Shown here piece by piece: positions 32,938 to 41,536 of a stretch of DNA of 64,000 bases (positions within the stretch are counted from its first letter, which is position 1; each line of letters opens with the position of its first letter). The DNA is from VRUE01 sp963716735 (GTDB taxonomy: Bacteria; Actinomycetota; Thermoleophilia; Solirubrobacterales; 70-9). Where the stretch lies: assembly GCA_963716735.1 (NCBI GenBank), contig OY970321.1, forward strand, positions 2,294,001 through 2,358,000, in the 5' to 3' direction. Under the pieces are notes generated by a model. The model made no database searches. It saw only the letters and a list, made by a program, of their open reading frames with translations, and was not told the DNA's origin. Made by a program: the position numbers and the translations under genes.

Positions 32938-33453
32938 ATGGCTCAGACCAAAAGCGGAGCCTCGTCGAAACGTTCCACGGGGTCGAAAAAACCCCGGGCT
33001 CGCTCACGAGGCTCGTCCAAAAAATCAGCGAACTCGCGCAAACAGCCGAGTTCGCGCAAACAGCCGAAAACGTCGAAACCGGCCCCTGTCGCGGCGGTGG
33101 GCAACGCCGCGGACAAGGCTACGAGTGCCGTTGGCGACACCGCCGCGAAGGCGACGACCGCGGTCGGCAGCGCCGCGGGAAAGGCAAAGGTGCCGTTGAT
33201 CGCCGGTGGAGCAGCGCTGGCCGGCACGGCCGGCGGAATCGTGCTCGGTGCACACCAGGCACGGCGTCATCGCCACCGCGGCCGGACCCTCGCCAAAGCG
33301 GCCAAAGGGGCAGGAAGTCTCGGTGCCCAAGTAGGCCACCTCGCCTACGAGCTGCAGCGCAACCGCGAGGCGATAAACAGCAACGGCAGCAAGCACCGTT
33401 CACCGGTGGAGGTCGTCCTGGAGGGCCTCACCGCCAGACGCTCGCGCGCTTAG
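32938..33453 (+). CDS. Basic histone-tail-like protein with alanine-rich hydrophobic segment
   Basis: A 171-residue protein in three parts: residues 1-45 are Ser/Lys/Arg-rich (KKPRARSRGSSKKSANSRKQ) like histone H1 or HupB tails, residues 48-85 contain repeated A-x-K-A-T-x-A-V-G units, and residues 85-110 are a glycine/alanine hydrophobic helix (LIAGGAALAGTAGGIVLGA). The basic tail probably binds nucleic acid and the helix may bind membrane. Downstream of the coiled-coil gene with a GGAGG site; followed by a strong terminator. Confidence 0.7.
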   Translation: MAQTKSGASSKRSTGSKKPRARSRGSSKKSANSRKQPSSRKQPKTSKPAPVAAVGNAADKATSAVGDTAAKATTAVGSAAGKAKVPLIAGGAALAGTAGGIVLGAHQARRHRHRGRTLAKAAKGAGSLGAQVGHLAYELQRNREAINSNGSKHRSPVEVVLEGLTARRSRA

Positions 33454-33457
33454 CGTC

Positions 33458-33495
33458 ACCCGCCGGCCAAGGGGTTCGTCCCTTGACCGGCGGGT
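33458..33495. terminator. Hairpin terminator between convergent genes
   Basis: ACCCGCCGG and CCGGCGGGT arms with inner CAAGG/CCTTG pairing form a 16-bp stem around a short GTTCGT-type loop. It serves the histone-like gene on the plus strand (followed by GTTTCG, a weak T tract) and efeO on the minus strand. Confidence 0.75.
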
Positions 33496-33501
33496 GTTTC
33501 G

Positions 33502-34623
33502 CTATTCGGTGACGATCAGGGCCGGCGTCTGCGAGAGCTCCTCGGCCAGTGCATCGATTTTCTGCGCCAGCTTGCGGGTGTCGGCCTGGGTCAACTCGGT
33601 GTAGGAGGCGAAGCCGTCGCCCTTGCGGTAGGGCTCGAGCGAGGCGTAGACGTCCTTGAAGCCGGCTTCGATCTCTTCGACCAGCTCAGGGTCCTTCTCC
33701 TCGACCAGCGGCTGCACCGCTTCGAAGGCCGCCTCGGAGCCTTCGACGTTGGCCTCGAAGTCGACCAGGTCGGTGTGTGAGTAGCGCTCCTCCTCGCCGG
33801 TGATCTTCGAGGCCGAGACCTCGCCGAGCAGCTCGTTGGCGCCGTTGGCGATCTGCACCGCCTGCAGTTCGACCGTCTTCACTTTGGCCTGCAGTTCTTC
33901 GACGTCGGCGAGCAGCTGCTTGGCGACCGGGGTCATGCCGTCGGTCGTGTCTTCTTCCCAGAGCGCCTTCTCGATCACATGGAAGCCTTCCCATTCGCTC
34001 TTTGGCACGTCGTTTTCACGCGCGTCGATGCGGGGGTCGAGATCGCCGAAGGACTCCGCCACCGGCTCGATTTTCTCGTAGGGGATGCGCGCCGGCGCGT
34101 AGAGCGATTTCGCCTTCTCGACGTCGCCGGCTTCGACCGCGGCCACGAACGGCTCCGTGGCGGAGACCAGCGCGGCGGTGTTCTCCTCGAGGTAGTCGCG
34201 GTACTGGGAGATCGCTTCTTCGACCTGCGGGCTGCTCTCCGTGTCGAGCTTGCCGCTGACCTTCAGCGTTCCTTTCTCATCGTCACCGCCCGGGCAGTAG
34301 AGCGTGTATTCGCCCTGCTCGAGAGTCAGCGAGAAGCTGCCGTTGAAACCTTCGGAGAGGTTCTCGACCTCGCCCAGGATCGTGTCGCCGTCCATCACCT
34401 CGAGCTCGGTCACCTTGGAGGTGCCGGCGTTTTCCACCTCGAAGTTGATCGGCCCGGCCGGGGCCTTCGCGGTGTTCGGCACGCAGCCGGCGTCGGTCAG
34501 CTCGAAGGACATCGTCTTGGCCCCTGCCGGAGCGTCGCCGCTGGAGCCGCAGGCGCTCGCGAAGACGGAGAGGATGCCGACAGCGCCTACGAGCAGCGCC
34601 GCGCGGACGGTAAATCGGTTCAT
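33502..34623 (-). CDS. efeO: Iron-uptake lipoprotein EfeO (cupredoxin plus M75 peptidase-like domain)
   Basis: About 373 residues from the ATG at 34623. A signal with a lipobox-like FASAC is followed by a cupredoxin domain (about 35-120; SFELTDAGCVPNTAKAPAGP, GEYTLYCPGG) and an all-helical M75 domain (about 130-370) with the iron motif HxxE in EGFHVIEKALW. It captures iron outside the membrane and passes it to EfeU. Third gene of the efe cluster, with its own DtxR-like site upstream. Confidence 0.9.
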   Translation of the reverse strand: MNRFTVRAALLVGAVGILSVFASACGSSGDAPAGAKTMSFELTDAGCVPNTAKAPAGPINFEVENAGTSKVTELEVMDGDTILGEVENLSEGFNGSFSLTLEQGEYTLYCPGGDDEKGTLKVSGKLDTESSPQVEEAISQYRDYLEENTAALVSATEPFVAAVEAGDVEKAKSLYAPARIPYEKIEPVAESFGDLDPRIDARENDVPKSEWEGFHVIEKALWEEDTTDGMTPVAKQLLADVEELQAKVKTVELQAVQIANGANELLGEVSASKITGEEERYSHTDLVDFEANVEGSEAAFEAVQPLVEEKDPELVEEIEAGFKDVYASLEPYRKGDGFASYTELTQADTRKLAQKIDALAEELSQTPALIVTE

Positions 34624-34659
34624 CGGGTGAGGCTCCTTGGTCGGTGGAAGGGGACGAGA

Positions 34660-34675
34660 GTTAGGGAAACCTAAC
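34660..34675. promoter_or_regulatory. DtxR/IdeR-like iron box upstream of efeO
   Basis: The 16-base interrupted palindrome GTTAGGGAAACCTAAC sits in the 80-base gap between efeB and efeO. The TTAGG/CCTAA halves match the half sites of the DtxR/IdeR operator. It has the same spacing as the site before efeU, so iron should repress efeO separately. Confidence 0.65.
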
Positions 34676-34703
34676 AAATGCCTACAGATACGGTCGGATT
34701 ACG

Positions 34704-35939
34704 TCAGCCGAGCAGGGCTTCGCCTACGTAGCCGCCTTGGCGTGCGCCCGGTGGGACGGCGAAGACGGCGCTGCCGACGTGCTTGATGTACTCGTTGAGG
34801 GCATCGCTGGACCCCAGCCGCCGCTGGATCGGGACGAACTGGCGCTGCGGGTCGCGCTGGAAGGCGATGAAGAAGAGGCCGGCTTCGAGCTCGCCGAGGC
34901 TCTCGTCGACGCCGTCGGTGAACGAGTAGCCGCGGCGCAGGATCCGCTCGCCGTCGTTTGCCGAGGCGGAGGCGAGGCGGACGTGTGCGTCGACCGGGAT
35001 CGTCGGTTCGCCTCCGCGTTCCGCCTCGAGGTCGAGCGGCTCGAACTCGTCGTTGCCGCCCAGTGGGGCGCCCTTGTACTTGTCGCGGCCGATCGTCAGC
35101 TCCTGGTCTTCCAGTGGCGAGCGGTCCCAGATCTCCAGCAACATGCGGATCCGGCGGGTGACCAGATAGCTGCCGCCGCGCATCCAGGCGGGACCTTCGT
35201 TGCCGACCCAGACGAACTTCTGCATCGCCTCGGTGTCCTCGGCACGGATGTTCGCCGTGCCGTCCTTGAAGCCCATCAGGTTGCGCGGCGTGTCCTGGCT
35301 GCGGCTGGTGCTCGCGGTGCGGCCGAAGCCGAGCTGCGACCAGCGCATGACGACCGTGCCGCGGCCGATCCGCGCCAGATTGCGGACCGCGTGGAAGGCG
35401 ACCTGGGGGTCGTCGGAGCAGGCCTGCACGCAGATGTCGCCGCCGCTTTCGGCGGGGTTGAGCTCGTCGGCCGGGAGCGGTGGGATCTCGCGCAGGGCGG
35501 CGGGTCGCTTGCCGCTCAGGCCGAGGCCACGGCGCTCGAACAGGCTTGGCCCGAAGCCGAAGGTGACGGTGAGGCGGGAGGGGAGGAGGCCGACCGTCTC
35601 GCCGGTGTCGTCCGGCGGCGCCGGCTGGAGGTTGTTGGCGTCGCCGACCATGTCTCCGGCGGTCATCTCGGCCGCCGCCGCCGACCACTCGCGCAGCATC
35701 TCACGCAGCTCGGCGCGGCTTTCGGTTACGAGGTCGAAGGCGGCGAAGTGAAGGCGGTCCTGGGCGGGCGTGTCGATCCCCGCCTGGTGCTCGCCGTAGA
35801 AGGGGACCGACCCGGTCCCGTCCGACTTTGCCTCGGCGGTCTCCTGGCCGACCAGGAAGCCGGTCGCGCCGCCGAGGCCGATGCCGGCTGCCCCTACGCC
35901 GGCCGAGGCGAGCAGGCGGCGCCGGGTGACCGGCGTCAT
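34704..35939 (-). CDS. efeB: Deferrochelatase/DyP-type peroxidase EfeB
   Basis: A 411-residue DyP peroxidase with a twin-arginine signal (VTRRRLLASAGVGAAGIGLG). The GxxDG motif is GFKDGTAN, the proximal His is in VDAHVRLAS, and distal Arg lies in SYLVTRRIRMLLEIW. It oxidises ferrous iron or removes iron from haem outside the membrane. Starts 22 bases after efeU. Complete length for the family. Confidence 0.93.
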   Translation of the reverse strand: MTPVTRRRLLASAGVGAAGIGLGGATGFLVGQETAEAKSDGTGSVPFYGEHQAGIDTPAQDRLHFAAFDLVTESRAELREMLREWSAAAAEMTAGDMVGDANNLQPAPPDDTGETVGLLPSRLTVTFGFGPSLFERRGLGLSGKRPAALREIPPLPADELNPAESGGDICVQACSDDPQVAFHAVRNLARIGRGTVVMRWSQLGFGRTASTSRSQDTPRNLMGFKDGTANIRAEDTEAMQKFVWVGNEGPAWMRGGSYLVTRRIRMLLEIWDRSPLEDQELTIGRDKYKGAPLGGNDEFEPLDLEAERGGEPTIPVDAHVRLASASANDGERILRRGYSFTDGVDESLGELEAGLFFIAFQRDPQRQFVPIQRRLGSSDALNEYIKHVGSAVFAVPPGARQGGYVGEALLG

Positions 35940-35961
35940 CGTCGGGGGGCCGCGGTTGGGC

Positions 35962-36822
35962 TCATGCCGGGCTCTCCGCGGGCGACGCCGTGCTGCCGCG
36001 CACCGCTTGCCGGCGGCGGCGCAGACGATCTGGCCAGAGGACGTAGAGCGTCATCGGGATCGCGTAGAGCAGATAGACGAGCGTCTCGCCAACCGTCGGG
36101 GTCGGCTGCAGGCCCAGCATCCCGGTCAGCAATGAGCCGGAGATCGTCCCCGGCTGGATCAGCCAGGTGAGGTCGAGCGCCTGTCCCTGCAGCTCGTTGA
36201 ACCACCCCGCCTCGTGGCCGGTGTGCAACGAGGTCGAGAGCAGGCCGGCCGCGACGAAGACGAGGATCAGGCCGGTGATGCGGAAGAAGCGGTTGAGATT
36301 GAGCCGTACGCCGCCGCGGTAGATGCCGACGCCGATCGCGATCGCAGCCACCAACCCGATCACGGCCCCAGCCCCGGCCGCGGTGGTGTCGGTCGCGTCC
36401 TGGAAGGCCGCAAGCATGAAGACCGAGGTCTCGAAGCCCTCGCGCAGCACCGCGAGGAAGGCCATCGCGACCAACGCCATCGCCGAGCCGCGGGCCAGCG
36501 CCGCCCCCGCGCTCCCTTCCAGCGCCGCTTTGATGCCGCGGGCGTTGCGCCGCATCCAGACGATCATGTAGGTGACGGCGGCGACGGCGATCAGGCCGAT
36601 CACCGTCTCCAGGCCCTCCTGCTCGCGCTGGGGGAGCTGTTCGCCGACGACCTCGAGCAACACGGCGATCCCGACGCAGAGCGCGACGGCGATCGCGACG
36701 CCGATCCACATCTGCTTGATCGCGTCGCCCCTGCCCTCTTTGACCAGGAAGGCGGCGATGATGCCGACGATCAGCGAAGCCTCGACGCCCTCGCGCAGGG
36801 CTATAACAAGAGTTGGGATCAA
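35962..36822 (-). CDS. efeU: FTR1-family iron permease EfeU
   Basis: A 286-residue membrane permease with seven helices and the two REGxE iron motifs, ALREGVEASLIVG near residue 10 and VLREGFETSVFML in helix 4. The start is a TTG at 36822, only six bases from a DtxR-like palindrome, so the transcript leader must be very short. It heads the operon efeU-efeB-efeO. Confidence 0.92.
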   Translation of the reverse strand: MIPTLVIALREGVEASLIVGIIAAFLVKEGRGDAIKQMWIGVAIAVALCVGIAVLLEVVGEQLPQREQEGLETVIGLIAVAAVTYMIVWMRRNARGIKAALEGSAGAALARGSAMALVAMAFLAVLREGFETSVFMLAAFQDATDTTAAGAGAVIGLVAAIAIGVGIYRGGVRLNLNRFFRITGLILVFVAAGLLSTSLHTGHEAGWFNELQGQALDLTWLIQPGTISGSLLTGMLGLQPTPTVGETLVYLLYAIPMTLYVLWPDRLRRRRQAVRGSTASPAESPA

Positions 36823-36827
36823 GAGGT

Positions 36828-36841
36828 TTAGGTCTCCCTAA
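36828..36841. promoter_or_regulatory. DtxR/IdeR-like iron box at the efeU start
   Basis: TTAGGTCTCCCTAA is a TTAGG/CCTAA palindrome with a four-base centre, followed by further TTAGGGG and CCTA half sites up to about 36861. It overlaps the expected transcription start of efeU, fitting iron-dependent repression. Confidence 0.65.
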
Positions 36842-36876
36842 TTAGGGGATCCGAAAACCTAGCATAGGGGTTGGGA

Positions 36877-38286
36877 TTAGGCCGCTGGGAGCCAGGGCTC
36901 GTACCACTGGGCCAGGCCACGGGTGAGCTTGTCGGCCTCCTTGGGCCCCCAGGTCCCGGGCTCGTAGAGATGCACCGGGCCCGGTGCGTCGAGCAGCGGT
37001 TGCACGATCCGCCACGTCTCCTCGACCGTGTCCTGGCGGGTGAAGAGCTGGTAATGGCCAGCGAGGGCATCGCCGAGCAGGCGCTCGTAGGGCTCGGGCT
37101 CCTCCCCCGGGACCTTTTCGAAGAGGACCTCGAGGTCGGCCGGCTCGAAGGCCTCCTCACCTGCCTTCTTCGCGTAGAGGCGGGTGCGGGCGCCGGGCGT
37201 GGGCTCGATTCGAAAGGTCATCTGGTTCGGTTCGGGGCGTTTCTCCCCGCCGACCCCGAGGCGCGGCGGACGCTTGAAGGTGACGGTCACCTCGCTTGCC
37301 TTTGCCGGCATGCACTTGCCGGCGCGGATGAAGAAGGGGACGCCGCTCCAGCGCCAGTTGTCGACCTCGAGCTCGACCGCGGCGAAGGTCTCGGTGGTCG
37401 AGTCCGGGGCGACGTCCTTGACCTCGCGGAACCCCTCGTACTGGCCGCGTACGTAGCGCTGCGGGTCCGCGGTGCGGGTCGCCTTGAAGAATTCCAGCTT
37501 CTTGTCGCGGATCGAGTCGTGGTGATTGCCGGTCGGCGGGCCCATCCCGACCAGCGCCAGCACCTGCAGGGCGTGGTTCTGGATCACGTCGCGCATCGCC
37601 CCGACGGCGTCGTAGAAGCGGCCGCGGTCGTCGACCCCGAAGTTCTCGGCGATCGTCATCTGCACGTGGGCGACGTGCTCGCGGTTCCAGACCGGCTCCA
37701 GCAGCGAGTTGGCGAAGCGCAGGTAGGCGATGTCCATCACCGGCTCCTTGCCCAGGTAATGGTCGATGCGGAGGATCTGCTCCTCCCCCAGCACCTCGCA
37801 CAGGTCGGCGTTCAGCGCCCGCGCCGATTCGAGGTCGTGGCCGAAAGGCTTCTCGATCACCACCCGCGCGTTCTCGGTCAGCCCGGCTTCGCCCAGCCCG
37901 TGAACCACCGTGGCGAAGAGCGACGGCGGGATCTCGAGGTAGAAGACGGGACGCTTGGCCTCGCCGATCGCCTCGCCGACGCGCTCGAAGGTGGCGGCGT
38001 CGGCGTAGTCCCCCTGGATGTAGGTGAGGCGGGCGGCGAGGCGGTTGAAGACGTCCTCGTCGGGGTCGCTGACCGTGGTGGCAATCGCCTCGTGGGCGTG
38101 CCGGCGCAGTTGTGCCGTGTCCCACTCATCGATCGCCACGCCGACGATCGGGCAGTCGAGCTTGCCGCCGGCCTCCAGCCGGTAGAGCGCCCGGAAGGTC
38201 ATTTTCTTCGCCAGGTCGCCGCTGATCCCGAAGATCGTCAGCACGTCGGCCGCGGTGCCACCGGTCTCTGCTGCGCCCTTCGCCAT
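36877..38286 (-). CDS. zwf: Glucose-6-phosphate 1-dehydrogenase
   Basis: A 469-residue enzyme of the oxidative pentose-phosphate pathway; it oxidises glucose 6-phosphate to the lactone with NAD(P). Cofactor loop is IFGISGDLAKK, the active-site signature is RIDHYLGKEPV, and VIEKPFGHDL is the conserved Lys segment. It is divergent from gnd, and pgl follows gnd, so the three oxidative-branch enzymes sit together. Confidence 0.96.
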   Translation of the reverse strand: MAKGAAETGGTAADVLTIFGISGDLAKKMTFRALYRLEAGGKLDCPIVGVAIDEWDTAQLRRHAHEAIATTVSDPDEDVFNRLAARLTYIQGDYADAATFERVGEAIGEAKRPVFYLEIPPSLFATVVHGLGEAGLTENARVVIEKPFGHDLESARALNADLCEVLGEEQILRIDHYLGKEPVMDIAYLRFANSLLEPVWNREHVAHVQMTIAENFGVDDRGRFYDAVGAMRDVIQNHALQVLALVGMGPPTGNHHDSIRDKKLEFFKATRTADPQRYVRGQYEGFREVKDVAPDSTTETFAAVELEVDNWRWSGVPFFIRAGKCMPAKASEVTVTFKRPPRLGVGGEKRPEPNQMTFRIEPTPGARTRLYAKKAGEEAFEPADLEVLFEKVPGEEPEPYERLLGDALAGHYQLFTRQDTVEETWRIVQPLLDAPGPVHLYEPGTWGPKEADKLTRGLAQWYEPWLPAA

Positions 38287-38379
38287 TCGGTCGCAGGCTA
38301 TCCGAGCGCGGAAGTTAGGATTGGCACGGGCGGCACCACTGCGGGCCGCACCCCCTGAAGAGAACTAGCGGAGGTTGCG

Positions 38380-39396
38380 ATGGAGCTTGGGATCGTCGGA
38401 CTCGGTCGTATGGGGGCCAACATGGCCCGCCGCCTGATGCGCGACGGCCACCGCATCGTCGCCTACGACGTCAACGCCGACGCCGTCTCCGCGCTGGCCG
38501 GGGAGGGTGCCGACGGCGCCTCCTCGCTGCAGGATCTGGCTTCGAAGCTGAGCGCGCCGCGCGCCGTCTGGGTGATGGTCCCCTCCGGCGAGATCACCGA
38601 GAAGACGGTCGAGGACGTCGCCGCGGCGCTCGAGCCGGGCGACGCGATCGTCGACGGCGGCAACTCCTACTACCGCGACGACATCCGCCGGGCCGAGATG
38701 TTGCGCGAAAAGGGGATCGACTTCGTCGACTGCGGCACCAGCGGCGGCGTCTTCGGCCTGGAGCGCGGCTACTGCCTGATGATCGGTGGGCCCGACGGTG
38801 CGGTCGAGCGGCTCGACCCGATCTTCGCCAGTCTCGCCCCCGGGGTCGATTCGGCGGAGCGGACCCCGGGCCGGGCCGGCGATCCCTCGCCCTCGGAGAA
38901 CGGCTACCTGCACTGCGGTCCGAACGGTGCCGGGCACTTCGTGAAGATGGTCCACAACGGGATCGAGTACGGGATCATGGCCGCATACGCCGAGGGTCTC
39001 AACATCCTCAAGAACGCCGACGCGGGCAAGGCGCAGCGCGAGCAGGACGCGGAGACGGCGCCGCTGGAGCAGCCCGAGTACTACCAGTACGACCTCGACC
39101 TGCCGGAGGTCGCCGAGGTCTGGCGGCGCGGCAGCGTGGTCGGTTCCTGGCTGCTCGACCTGACCGCGGCGGCGATGCAGGAATCCCCCGACCTCGCCGA
39201 CTTCGCCGGCCGCGTATCGGACTCCGGCGAGGGTCGCTGGACCTCGATCGCGGCGATCGATGAGGGCGTGCCGGCGCCGGTTCTGACCACGGCGCTGTAT
39301 GAGCGCTTTTCCTCGCGCGGCCTCGACGACTTCGCCGACAAAGTGCTCTCCGCCATGCGTAAACAGTTCGGCGGTCACGACGAGAAGGCGTCCTAG
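38380..39396 (+). CDS. gnd: 6-Phosphogluconate dehydrogenase, short (YqeC/GndA-like) type
   Basis: A 338-residue enzyme, short compared with the 470-residue form, as in the decameric-free NAD-preferring class. Rossmann loop GLGRMGANMARRL, substrate motif VDCGTSGGVFG and active-site GPNGAGHFVKMVHNGIEYG with catalytic Lys and Asn-Gly-Ile-Glu. It decarboxylates 6-phosphogluconate to ribulose 5-phosphate. GGAGGT ribosome-binding site. Followed by pgl after 20 bases. Confidence 0.94.
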   Translation: MELGIVGLGRMGANMARRLMRDGHRIVAYDVNADAVSALAGEGADGASSLQDLASKLSAPRAVWVMVPSGEITEKTVEDVAAALEPGDAIVDGGNSYYRDDIRRAEMLREKGIDFVDCGTSGGVFGLERGYCLMIGGPDGAVERLDPIFASLAPGVDSAERTPGRAGDPSPSENGYLHCGPNGAGHFVKMVHNGIEYGIMAAYAEGLNILKNADAGKAQREQDAETAPLEQPEYYQYDLDLPEVAEVWRRGSVVGSWLLDLTAAAMQESPDLADFAGRVSDSGEGRWTSIAAIDEGVPAPVLTTALYERFSSRGLDDFADKVLSAMRKQFGGHDEKAS

Positions 39397-39416
39397 TTCG
39401 CCTGATCGGGTAGGGG

Positions 39417-40091
39417 ATGGCTATCGAGCTCAAAATCCTTCCGGATGCCGACGCGGCATCGCGCTATGCGGCTGAAGCCGTAGCGGCCGTGGGTCAGGAT
39501 GCGGTCGAGGCACGGGGGGAGTTCAACCTTGCGCTCAGCGGCGGCAAGACGCCCTGGGCGATGATCGGGCTGCTCGGGGAAATGGACGAGATGCCCTGGG
39601 AGGAGGCGCACATCTACCAGGTCGACGAGCGGGTCGCGCCACCCGGCGACAATTCCCGCAACCTCACCCACCTGGTGCAGATGCTCTCGATCGACCACCA
39701 GGCGGCGCTGCGGCCGATGCCGGTGACCAGCCGCGATCTCGAACTCTCCGCCGCCGAGTACGAAGTCCACGTTCCCGAGCGCCTCGACCTGGTCCACCTC
39801 GGCCTCGGGCCCGACGGTCACACCGCTTCGCTCGTCCCCGGCGACTCGGTGCTCGAAGTGGACGATCGCCGCGTTGCAATGACCGGTGCGCCCTACCAGG
39901 GCCAACTCCGCATGACGCTCACCTACTCGGCACTGGCCGCAGCCGGCCAGATCCTCTGGCTGACGCTCGGCGAGGGCGCGCGCGAGCCGCTGGCCAAGCT
40001 GCTCGCCGGCGACACCTCGATCCCCGCCAGCCGGGTCGAGAACGAGAACATGCTCGTCGTCTGCGACGAGGCCGCGGCGGGGAGTGCCTAG
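39417..40091 (+). CDS. pgl: 6-Phosphogluconolactonase
   Basis: A 224-residue SugE/DevB-type lactonase: NLALSGGKTPWAMIG, QVDERVAPPGDNSRN and LGLGPDGHTASLVPG, which holds the catalytic His. It hydrolyses the product of Zwf. It follows gnd on the same strand and is probably co-transcribed. Confidence 0.94.
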   Translation: MAIELKILPDADAASRYAAEAVAAVGQDAVEARGEFNLALSGGKTPWAMIGLLGEMDEMPWEEAHIYQVDERVAPPGDNSRNLTHLVQMLSIDHQAALRPMPVTSRDLELSAAEYEVHVPERLDLVHLGLGPDGHTASLVPGDSVLEVDDRRVAMTGAPYQGQLRMTLTYSALAAAGQILWLTLGEGAREPLAKLLAGDTSIPASRVENENMLVVCDEAAAGSA

Positions 40092-40099
40092 CGGTCGCT

Positions 40100-40126
40100 T
40101 GAGCGAGATGCTTGCGCGCTCGCTCA
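40100..40126. terminator. Hairpin between convergent pgl and oxidoreductase genes
   Basis: TGAGCGAG at 40100-40107 and CTCGCTCA at 40119-40126 form an 8-bp stem that overlaps the stop of the minus-strand gene. No T-run is visible, so termination strength is uncertain. Confidence 0.45.
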
Positions 40127-41488
40127 GACCTCGCCCAGCGCGACCACGTGGTTGGCGACGATGCGGCCCTCGGGATCCCACTTGCTCTTGACCTCGCCGA
40201 GGCGGCTGCAGACGTCCGGCGGCAGGATTGCGTCGACGTCGCACGGACCTTCGACGAAGTTGTAGTAGCCGCCGTCGGCCCTCCAGGGCTGCATCGTCTC
40301 GGCGATCTTGCTCAGGTGGTCGGGGATCGCCTCGCCCAGCTCCGGCGTCATCGGCATGCCTACGCTGTACATGGCGAAGCCGGCGTCGAGGTGGGAGAGG
40401 GCGCCGCCGTTCTCGTCCGGGCGCCCCAGCGCGCCGCCGAGGTGGCGCAGCTCGCTGAGCAGCAGTGGTGAGCCCGAGCCGGGACCCGCGACCGCGACGA
40501 AGGCGTCGATCGCCTCGTCGGGCAGCTCGCGGATCGTCGCTCCGTCGCCGATTCCCGGCACGGGGGACTCGGGATCCATGTGGATCCGGCACAGCCCGGC
40601 GGCGGGCATCCAGGCGAACGTGTCCATGATCGTCTCGCCGATCTCGCGCAGCGGGGCGATCGTCGCTTCGCCCTCCTCCTGCGAGCCGATGCAAGCGGCA
40701 TCGATCGTCAGCAGCGGCCGGCCGCGGATTGGCTCCGGCACGTCGGGGATCGGCGGTGGGGTGACGAAGCGGACGATCGAGGTGACCTCGTCGGGCACGG
40801 TCGCGATCCAGTCGCGGTAGGTGCGCACGGCCTCGGCACCGACCTCGGCGGGGAAGACGAGGGCACCGGCGTAGATCTCGTCGATCGGCAGCAGGTCGAG
40901 GTGCAGGGCGACCACGGCCGCGTAGCCGCCTCCGCCGCCGCGCAGTGCCCAGAAGAGGTCTGCGTCGTTCTCGGCGTCGACCCGCCGTGCCTCGCCATCC
41001 GCGTCGATCAGCTCGATCGCCCTGACCCTGTTGCAGGCGAAGCCGTGGCGACGTCCGAGCCAGCTGAGCCCGCCGCCCAGCGTGTAGCCGACCACGCCGA
41101 CGTCGGGCGCGGAGCCGGGCATCGAGCAGAGACCGTGCTCTTGGGCGGCCTCACTGAGCTCAAGCACGAGCACACCCGCCTCGACCCGCGCGGTCTGGGT
41201 GTCGGGATCGATCTCGATGCCGCGCATCCGCTCGGTCTTGAGCAGGATCGTCCCGTCGAGCGGCGCCAGCGGTGCGGCGCCGTGGCCGGTGCCCTGGGCG
41301 GCGACCTTGAGGCCGTTCTCGGCGGCAAAGCGCACCGTGGCGACGACGTCGCCGCTGTTCTCGGCGAAGGCAACGGCGACCGGTTGCTGATCGGCAGCCA
41401 GGTTCCAAGCAAGGCGTGCCTGGTCCCAATCGGAGTCGTCGGGGGTGGCGAGCCGGCCGGCGAGAGCCAGCCCGGTGAAGTCGGTCAT
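40124..41488 (-). CDS. FAD-linked oxidase with BBE domain
   Basis: A 454-residue PCMH/berberine-bridge type flavoenzyme. The FAD loop AAQGTGHGAAPLAPLDG carries the His for covalent 8-alpha attachment; the second attachment position reads VGVVGYTLGGGLSWLGRRHG, where the usual Cys is absent, so flavin is probably held by His alone. The C-terminal BBE motif is YYNFVEG. It would oxidise sugars or alcohols to lactones or ketones. Lies between pgl and rpiA, but no link to the pathway is proven. Confidence 0.88.
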   Translation of the reverse strand: MTDFTGLALAGRLATPDDSDWDQARLAWNLAADQQPVAVAFAENSGDVVATVRFAAENGLKVAAQGTGHGAAPLAPLDGTILLKTERMRGIEIDPDTQTARVEAGVLVLELSEAAQEHGLCSMPGSAPDVGVVGYTLGGGLSWLGRRHGFACNRVRAIELIDADGEARRVDAENDADLFWALRGGGGGYAAVVALHLDLLPIDEIYAGALVFPAEVGAEAVRTYRDWIATVPDEVTSIVRFVTPPPIPDVPEPIRGRPLLTIDAACIGSQEEGEATIAPLREIGETIMDTFAWMPAAGLCRIHMDPESPVPGIGDGATIRELPDEAIDAFVAVAGPGSGSPLLLSELRHLGGALGRPDENGGALSHLDAGFAMYSVGMPMTPELGEAIPDHLSKIAETMQPWRADGGYYNFVEGPCDVDAILPPDVCSRLGEVKSKWDPEGRIVANHVVALGEV

Positions 41489-41536
41489 TGGGTCTCCTTG
41501 GGGTTGGGCGGAATCAGTGCCAGGGTCAGTGAAGAA

